9,734 bases of DNA from NCBI GenBank assembly GCA_043758205.1, contig JAYVNY010000193.1, forward strand, positions 1 to 9,734, given 5' to 3'. How positions within the stretch are numbered: position 1 is the stretch's first letter; each line of letters begins with the position of its first letter. A model generated the notes under the pieces. The model saw only the letters and a list, made by a program, of their open reading frames with translations, did not search any database and was not told the origin of the DNA. Shown here piece after piece: positions 5,768-9,734 of the stretch. The translations under genes and the position numbers were made by a program. Source of the DNA: JANNGC01 sp043758205 (GTDB lineage Bacteria; Verrucomicrobiota; Verrucomicrobiia; Limisphaerales; SIBH01).

Positions 5768-6799
5768 ATGGCACAATCGATTTTCCACCCCAGCATTGAA
5801 GGCGCGCAACACGGAGCCAAAAGCCTCCCGGACTTTCTTGACTACGCCCGGCTCGCCGGGGCGAGCGGCGCGCAGCCTTCAAACTACATGCTGCACGGCG
5901 GGAAACTTTTTAAGAGCGCGAAGGAAATTATGGATGCCTTCGCCCAGCGCGGCATGACGCTCGACGGCATCTCCGCGCACTGCCCGTTCTGGGTTCACAC
6001 CAGCGCCTGGACCGGCACCCGCAGCGGTAATCCCTTCATCCCCGCCGACGTGGCGAAGAAGCCGGCCAAAGAAATCGAGAAATGGGCCGAGACTTATCTT
6101 CTCAAGTTGATGGACTTGTCGGCGGAACTGAAAGTGAAAATCATGCCGATGTTTTGGGGCGTGGCCTTCGGCTGGGAAATGGCCACCGGCTACCCGTGGG
6201 GCTTCTGGCAGGGGGGCGACTACGATTTGGTGGCCGAGGGCAAGGATCGCTTCGTCAAGAAAACCGCGAAGCTCCGCAAACACGCCAACGAATTGGGGAT
6301 CCACCTTTGCCATGAAATCCATCCCGGCACCGCCGCCCAGTGCGCCGATGATTTCAACCTGCTCGTGGAAATTTGCGACGGTGACAAATGCCTGGGCGTG
6401 AACGCCGATCCCTCGCACTGTTGGGAAGGCGAGACGTGGGAGACCCGCTTCCTGAAAGTCGCGCCGCGCATCTACGCCGCGCATGTGAAGAACTTTACCA
6501 TCCGCTCCGGCATCCCGCTGCGCATGATGGAACCCAACTGGCAGAAGCGCGCCATGCAGTTCACCGACCTCGCGAGCGGCGACTTGAACATGAGCCGCTA
6601 CGTCGAGTGCCTCGTGCTCACCGGTTATCCGCAACGCTACCGCCAAATCATGAAGCGTGATTCTGCGCCGCTGGTGGTCGAGGCCGAGAGCGCCTACCGC
6701 GACCTCGACGCGACCAGCGCGAACGGCATCGCTTACGTGCGCGACAATCTCTGCTTCCCGCTCGCGGCCGGCTCCTTCGAGGACGGCATGGGCGCCTGA
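5768..6799 (+). CDS. Sugar phosphate isomerase/epimerase (xylose isomerase-like TIM barrel)
   Basis: This 343-residue cytosolic TIM-barrel protein belongs to the AP-endonuclease-2 / xylose-isomerase-like superfamily. These enzymes bind a divalent metal and interconvert keto- and aldo-sugars or epimers. Likely metal and catalytic residues are Glu183 (CHEIHPG), Asp214 with His217 (NADPSHCW), His239 (AAHVKNF) and Glu305 (VVEAESAY). The aromatic-rich segment 127-147 (including MFWGVAFGW and YPWGFWQGG) probably lines the sugar pocket. Length is normal for the family's longer members. There is no signal peptide. The ATG at 5768 matches the start of the first barrel segment and has no clear Shine-Dalgarno sequence. 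The exact substrate cannot be told from sequence. Relatives are abundant in Verrucomicrobiota and Planctomycetota, where they are linked to polysaccharide or inositol breakdown. The adjacent DUF1552 remnant does not narrow it. Confidence 0.85.
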   Translation: MAQSIFHPSIEGAQHGAKSLPDFLDYARLAGASGAQPSNYMLHGGKLFKSAKEIMDAFAQRGMTLDGISAHCPFWVHTSAWTGTRSGNPFIPADVAKKPAKEIEKWAETYLLKLMDLSAELKVKIMPMFWGVAFGWEMATGYPWGFWQGGDYDLVAEGKDRFVKKTAKLRKHANELGIHLCHEIHPGTAAQCADDFNLLVEICDGDKCLGVNADPSHCWEGETWETRFLKVAPRIYAAHVKNFTIRSGIPLRMMEPNWQKRAMQFTDLASGDLNMSRYVECLVLTGYPQRYRQIMKRDSAPLVVEAESAYRDLDATSANGIAYVRDNLCFPLAAGSFEDGMGA

Positions 6800-6892
6800 G
6801 CGCCCGAGCTGAAACAGGCCGACGTTTCTTGAATGCCCGGCTGCTCGGGGCGTCGGTAACCGAACGAATGCGGAGCGGTTGCGGCTAGTTAG

Positions 6893-7480
6893 ATTGACCG
6901 TCTCGGCTGGCGCATCAATGACTACTACCAAGACCCGGCGCAGTTGCGCCGGCGCGGCGTGGACCACACCGAGCATGTGCGCCTCCTGCTCGACATCATG
7001 GCGCTAGCCTTCTGGACCGACTCGACGCGCGTGAGCACGTTCATGTTTGGCAACGCGGTGAGCGGGAAAATTTTTTCGTTCCTCCAGGGCGTGAAGGGCG
7101 GGCATCACGAAATTTTCCATCACGAGAAGAAGGAAGAAAATCTGGAGCAGTATCAGCTCATCAATATGTGGCACGTCGAGCAGTACGCCTACTTGTTGGA
7201 AAAGTTGCGTTCGATCAAGGAAGGGGAGGGGACGTTGCTCGACAATTCAATGATCGTCCTCGGCGCGGGCATGCACGACGGCAACGCACACGACTCGCAC
7301 AACCTGCCCGTGGTGCTCGGCGGTCGCGGTGGCGGCACGATTACGCCGGGGCGGCATCTGCTCTACGAGAAGAACACGCCGCTGTGCAATTTGTGGAAGT
7401 CCATGCTCACCCGCGCAGGCCTGCCGACGGATCGGTTGGCTGACAGCACGGGGGAGTTGCCGGATTTGCAGGTAGCGTAA
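6893..7480 (+). pseudogene. C-terminal remnant of a DUF1552-family protein
   Basis: The frame encodes the C-terminal part of a DUF1552 (PF07586) protein. Recognisable blocks in order are EHVRLLLDIMALAF, TDSTRVSTFMFGNAVSG, GVKGGHHEIFHH, HVEQYAYLLEKL, GTLLDNSMIVLGAGMHDGN, NLPVVLGGRGGGTI, PGRHLLY and DSTGELPDL, ending at TAA 7478-7480. Full members are usually more than 400 residues with an export signal. Here only about 180 residues with family similarity remain. An in-frame TAG at 6890-6892 blocks extension, and no N-terminal half is visible upstream. The first possible starts are TTG 6944 and ATG 6998, neither with a ribosome binding site. The short stretch between the TAG and about 6944 (GWRINDYYQDPAQL) does not look like DUF1552 and may come from another gene. 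I infer a deletion remnant. Full-length relatives in Planctomycetota and Verrucomicrobiota often sit beside cytochrome-type DUF1588/1592 genes, which are absent here. Confidence 0.75.
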
Positions 7481-7537
7481 GGTGTCGCCAGCCTCTTGGG
7501 CGTGGAGCGCCGATTCACAAAACAGCGCGGGATTGGG

Positions 7538-7571
7538 GGAAAGAAAAGCGCCGATTTGAAAATCGACGCTT
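7538..7571 (-). terminator. Rho-independent terminator of the small - strand gene
   Basis: The sequence at 7546-7571 folds into an 11-bp stem (one mismatch) with a four-base loop. Read on the - strand, the stem is followed directly by a T-rich run (CTTTTCTTT), as expected for an intrinsic terminator of the gene ending at 7609. On the + strand the stem is followed by CAGGAAAAAAA, so it would not work as a classical terminator for the DUF1552 remnant. Confidence 0.65.
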
Positions 7572-7608
7572 CAGGAAAAAAACCAGCAGGATGCGGGCGG
7601 CACGCCGC

Positions 7609-7767
7609 TCAGTCGTGCGTGAGGCAGCCGAACTTGGCCACCAGCACCACGAAGGAAGCCACGCCCAGGCCGAGCAGCCAGAACTTGCCGTTGACAGCCA
7701 TCACGCAGCCCGTGGCCAGCACCGCCGCCATCAAAAACCAGACGAAGAACGCCAAAGCTAATTTCAT
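7609..7767 (-). CDS. 52-residue two-TM membrane protein
   Basis: This very small hydrophobic protein starts MKLALAFFVWFLMAAVLATG and ends LVAKFGCLTHD. Two TM segments are likely, at about residues 3-25 and 28-46, joined by a short turn (NGKFW). The frame is open further upstream to an ATG at 7887. That start is rejected because the added sequence is hydrophilic and would overlap the nuoA start, whereas the inner ATG begins a typical membrane-protein N-terminus. A good intrinsic terminator lies 38 bases past its stop, which supports real transcription. It is divergent from nuoA, with a 118-base shared upstream region. A Cys20-Cys48 pair might be functional, but no known motif is present. I recall similar tiny proteins in related bacteria but cannot confirm this. 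Confidence 0.65.
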   Translation of the reverse strand: MKLALAFFVWFLMAAVLATGCVMAVNGKFWLLGLGVASFVVLVAKFGCLTHD

Positions 7768-7848
7768 GCGGGCGGGATAGTAGGGAGCGATGTGAGACGT
7801 GCAAGCCCGCAGATGGTGGAACTGACCGAGCCGCGCCCGAATCGTTCC

Positions 7849-7877
7849 TTGCCAATTCCCGGCATGATTTCTAATTT
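7849..7877 (+). promoter_or_regulatory. Candidate sigma-70 promoter of nuoA
   Basis: TTGCCA (7849-7854, five of six matches to the -35 consensus) is followed after 17 bases by TAATTT (7872-7877, a weak -10 with three of six matches). Transcription would start near 7884, only about two bases before the nuoA ATG at 7886, so the mRNA would be leaderless or nearly so. This fits the absence of any Shine-Dalgarno sequence before nuoA. Confidence 0.35.
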
Positions 7878-7885
7878 CGCCCCGC

Positions 7886-8293
7886 ATGGAAAGGTCCCAG
7901 CTTCAAGAATATGTCCCGGTCCTGATGGTGTTCCTCGTCGCGGCGGGGTTCGCGTTCGGGATGCTCTTCCTGTCCATCATCGTCGGCAACCTCGTCAACA
8001 AATGGCGCCGCAAACACCTGCCCATCAAGGACGTGGCCTACGAGTGCGGCATGTTGCCCATCGGCGATGGCAGTTCACGGCTCTCGGTGAAGTTTTATCT
8101 CGTGGCCCTGCTCTTCGTGCTGTTCGACATCGAAGTCGTGTTCCTCTACCCGTGGGCCACCGTCTATCGCGAGATGCTGACAAATGCGGCCACGCGGAAC
8201 CAGATTCTGTTCGCCATGCTCTCCTTCCTCGGCGTGCTCTTCCTCGGCTACGTCTATGCGCTGAAGAAGGGCGCGTTTAACTGGAAGAGGTAA
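7886..8293 (+). CDS. nuoA: NADH-quinone oxidoreductase subunit A (NuoA)
   Basis: This is a small membrane subunit of respiratory complex I (NDH-1), part of the quinone-site region of the membrane arm. The 135-residue protein has three TM helices at about 10-33, 68-90 and 107-126. The long loop between TM1 and TM2 carries the hallmark YECG motif (52-55, with Cys54), preceded by LPIKDVA and followed by GMLPIGDGSSRLSVKFYL. TM2 contains the conserved FYLVALLFVLFDIEVVFLYPW block, with the acidic pair Asp81/Glu83 required in the family. Length is typical. The gene usually begins a nuoABCD... operon, but here the next gene on the strand is a phosphohexomutase and no nuoB is visible, so the complex I genes are at least partly split. 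The ATG at 7886 lacks a ribosome binding site, and a promoter-like pair ends eight bases upstream. Confidence 0.95.
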   Translation: MERSQLQEYVPVLMVFLVAAGFAFGMLFLSIIVGNLVNKWRRKHLPIKDVAYECGMLPIGDGSSRLSVKFYLVALLFVLFDIEVVFLYPWATVYREMLTNAATRNQILFAMLSFLGVLFLGYVYALKKGAFNWKR

Positions 8294-8300
8294 ATGAACG

Positions 8301-8384
8301 GAGTGCTGGCGTCTTGGAGTGATGGAGCGCGGCGCGTTCAAGAACTCTGGCTTCAAACCAATACTCCACCACTCCATCACTCCA
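8301..8384. repeat. GGAGTGATGGAG-type inverted repeat between nuoA and the mutase
   Basis: The 13 bases at 8315-8327 (TGGAGTGATGGAG) are the exact reverse complement of 8372-8384. Related units flank them: GGAGTGCTGG near 8300-8309 and CTCCACCACTCCAT near 8364-8377. The interval fills almost the whole 104-base gap. It could form a stem with a 44-base loop, but no T-run follows, so it is more likely an interspersed repeat than a terminator. Confidence 0.55.
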
Positions 8385-8397
8385 TACCCTGTTCCTC

Positions 8398-9734
8398 ATG
8401 ATCAAATTCGGCACCTCCGGCTGGCGCGCGCTTATCGCGCATGAGTTCACCTTCGACAACGTCCGCCTCGCCACGCAGGGCATCGCGGACTATCTCAAAG
8501 CGGAAAGCAAAAATCAGAAATCAGAAATCGCACGCCGCAAGCCGGTGATCATCCTCGGTCACGACGCGCGCTTTCTCGGACGCGAATTTTCCCTCGCCGC
8601 TGCGGAAGTGCTGGCGGCGAATGGGTTCACGCCGCTGCTCTGCAACCGCGATACGCCCACGCCCGTCATCGCCCACACCATCCGCGTGCGGAAGGCCATC
8701 GGCGGCATCAACATGACCGCGAGCCACAACCCCGCCGAGTGGCAGGGGTTGAAATTTTCCACTTACAACGGCGCGCCCGCCACGCCGGAAGTCACCAAGC
8801 CCATCGAGGCGAACATACAAAAGCTGGTCGAGGCGAGGTGGAGTTTCAAAGCCGCTGTCATCGGCACGTATCAGTGCCAGACCATTGACCCGCGCCCGGA
8901 TTATTTTAAGCAGATCAAAAAGCTCGTGAACTTCGCCGCGATCAAAAAGGCGAAGATGAAGATTGCCGTCGAGCTGATGTACGGCACCGGACGCGGCTAC
9001 CTCGACACGCTGCTGGAGGAACAGGGCGGCGCGAAAGTTGTTCGCTTTCACGATCATCAAGACGTGCTGTTCGGCGGACATCATCCCGAGCCAAACGCCG
9101 AGGGCATGGCCGAAGTCAGCACGCTGGTGCGCGCGAAGAAGGCGCAGATGGGCCTCGGCCTCGACGGTGACGCCGACCGCTTCGGTATCGTGGATCAGGA
9201 TGGCACCTGGCTCACGCCAAACCAGATTCTTGCGCTCGCACTTTACCATTTGAAAAAGAATCGCGGCTGGACCGGCGCGGCCGTCCGCACCGTGCCCACG
9301 AGCCATCAGGTCGATGAAGTTGCCAAAATGCTCGGTGTGAAAATTCACGAGACGGGCGTCGGCTTCAAATACATCGGCGCGCTCATGGAGTCCGAACCGA
9401 TCATCGTTGGCGGCGAAGAATCCGGCGGACTCAGCGTGAAAGGCCATGTGCCGGAGAAAGACGGTATCCTCGCCTGCCTGCTCATGGCCGAACTCGTCGC
9501 CACCGAGCGCAAGTCGCTCGGGAAAATTCTGCGCGAGCTGGAGAAACAGACCGGTGAATTCCACACCGACCGCCTGAACGTGCGCCTCACCGAGGAAGGC
9601 AAGGCGGCGCTGCTCAAGAAAATCACCGCTGGCCTCGACCGCGTCGGCAGTTTCCCGGTCGAGAAATTCATCACCACCGACGGCTACAAGTTTCTGCTCC
9701 CCGGCGGCGAGTGGGTGGCCTTCCGCGCCAGCGG
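8398..9734 (+). CDS. Phosphoglucomutase/phosphomannomutase, 3' end outside window
   Basis: This is an alpha-D-phosphohexomutase, which moves phosphate between C1 and C6 of glucose or mannose phosphates via a phosphoserine and supplies sugar nucleotides and glycogen or cell-envelope precursors. The visible 445 residues cover domains 1-3 and most of domain 4. Hallmarks are the N-terminal FGTSGWRA (4-11), the active-site serine Ser109 in TASHNP, the Mg-binding loop Asp256-Gly-Asp258-Ala-Asp260-Arg, and the sugar-recognition loop GGEESGG (338-344). The window ends within the phosphate-binding loop (FRASG, normally followed by TEP). ATG 8398 starts right at the conserved MIKFGTSGWR, so the start is secure although no strong ribosome binding site is seen. 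Substrate preference cannot be settled from sequence. Oddity: residues about 36-47 include a Lys/Ser/Glu-rich insert encoded by a tandem AAATCAG repeat. Confidence 0.93.
   Translation, partial: MIKFGTSGWRALIAHEFTFDNVRLATQGIADYLKAESKNQKSEIARRKPVIILGHDARFLGREFSLAAAEVLAANGFTPLLCNRDTPTPVIAHTIRVRKAIGGINMTASHNPAEWQGLKFSTYNGAPATPEVTKPIEANIQKLVEARWSFKAAVIGTYQCQTIDPRPDYFKQIKKLVNFAAIKKAKMKIAVELMYGTGRGYLDTLLEEQGGAKVVRFHDHQDVLFGGHHPEPNAEGMAEVSTLVRAKKAQMGLGLDGDADRFGIVDQDGTWLTPNQILALALYHLKKNRGWTGAAVRTVPTSHQVDEVAKMLGVKIHETGVGFKYIGALMESEPIIVGGEESGGLSVKGHVPEKDGILACLLMAELVATERKSLGKILRELEKQTGEFHTDRLNVRLTEEGKAALLKKITAGLDRVGSFPVEKFITTDGYKFLLPGGEWVAFRAS
8511..8529 (+). repeat. Tandem AAATCAG heptamer inside the mutase coding sequence
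   Basis: The heptamer AAATCAG is present as two full copies (8511-8517, 8518-8524) plus five bases of a third (8525-8529). The frame stays open and encodes KNQKSEI in the loop after the first domain-1 helix. The AT-rich run stands out in a GC-rich gene and resembles intergenic simple repeats, so it may be a coding-tolerated repeat insertion. Confidence 0.6.

Noticed and set aside
5752..5799. Short frame from ATG 5752 before the isomerase
   Set aside because: The 15-codon frame is out of phase, overlaps the real start and has no ribosome binding site.
5879..6976. 365-residue open frame on the - strand
   Set aside because: It is antisense to the isomerase/epimerase, whose + strand product has clear metal-site motifs. 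The - strand product shows no recognisable domain.
7768..7887. N-terminal extension of the small - strand protein to ATG 7887
   Set aside because: The added segment is hydrophilic, spans the probable nuoA promoter and overlaps the nuoA start codon.
8521..9564. 347-residue open frame on the - strand
   Set aside because: It is antisense to the phosphohexomutase, which carries all family motifs on the + strand.

Overview
The window is a GC-rich bacterial chromosome segment. It probably comes from a Verrucomicrobiota member of the Pedosphaera/Limisphaerales type. That assignment is an inference. It rests on three things: a DUF1552-family remnant beside a sugar-phosphate isomerase/epimerase, an IspH (MEP pathway) gene grouped with a ferritin-like protein and Yip1-like membrane proteins, and many short palindromic intergenic repeats. 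Nearly all genes lie on the + strand; one small membrane-protein gene is on the - strand. I see no tRNA, rRNA, CRISPR array, transposase or phage gene.

Layout. Positions 1-161 hold no supported gene. A six-TM membrane protein (162-782) overlaps a small winged-helix regulator (779-1087) by GTGA, forming a two-gene unit. Next comes a probable operon: ispH (1316-2158, frame open back to 1148), a ferritin-like diiron protein (2173-2913), a three-TM small protein (2935-3255) and two related five-TM proteins (3310-4038 and 4057-4815). A 237-bp hairpin-rich repeat element (4824-5060) separates these from a four-TM conserved membrane protein (5076-5594). A repeat-bearing spacer precedes a TIM-barrel sugar-phosphate isomerase/epimerase (5768-6799). 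It is followed by the C-terminal remnant of a DUF1552 protein (about 6893-7480). A 52-residue membrane protein on the - strand (7609-7767), with its own intrinsic terminator, stands back to back with nuoA (7886-8293). A phosphoglucomutase/phosphomannomutase (8398 to the window end) is cut off just after the start of its phosphate-binding loop.

How the genes may work together. IspH makes isoprenoid precursors with an oxygen-sensitive [4Fe-4S] cluster. Its close neighbour, a diiron ferritin-like protein, could relate to iron or oxidant handling, but this is inferred from position only. The downstream membrane proteins have no assignable function. nuoA stands apart from any visible nuoB, so the complex I genes appear split.

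The most notable content is the set of repeats. There is a 144-bp element with near-perfect inverted ends directly against the canonical ispH start. There is a mosaic of four X-ACC-X' / X-GGT-X' hairpins framed by 23-bp inverted ends. Three smaller repeats are also present, one of which lies inside the phosphohexomutase coding sequence. I found no clear new defence or biosynthetic system.
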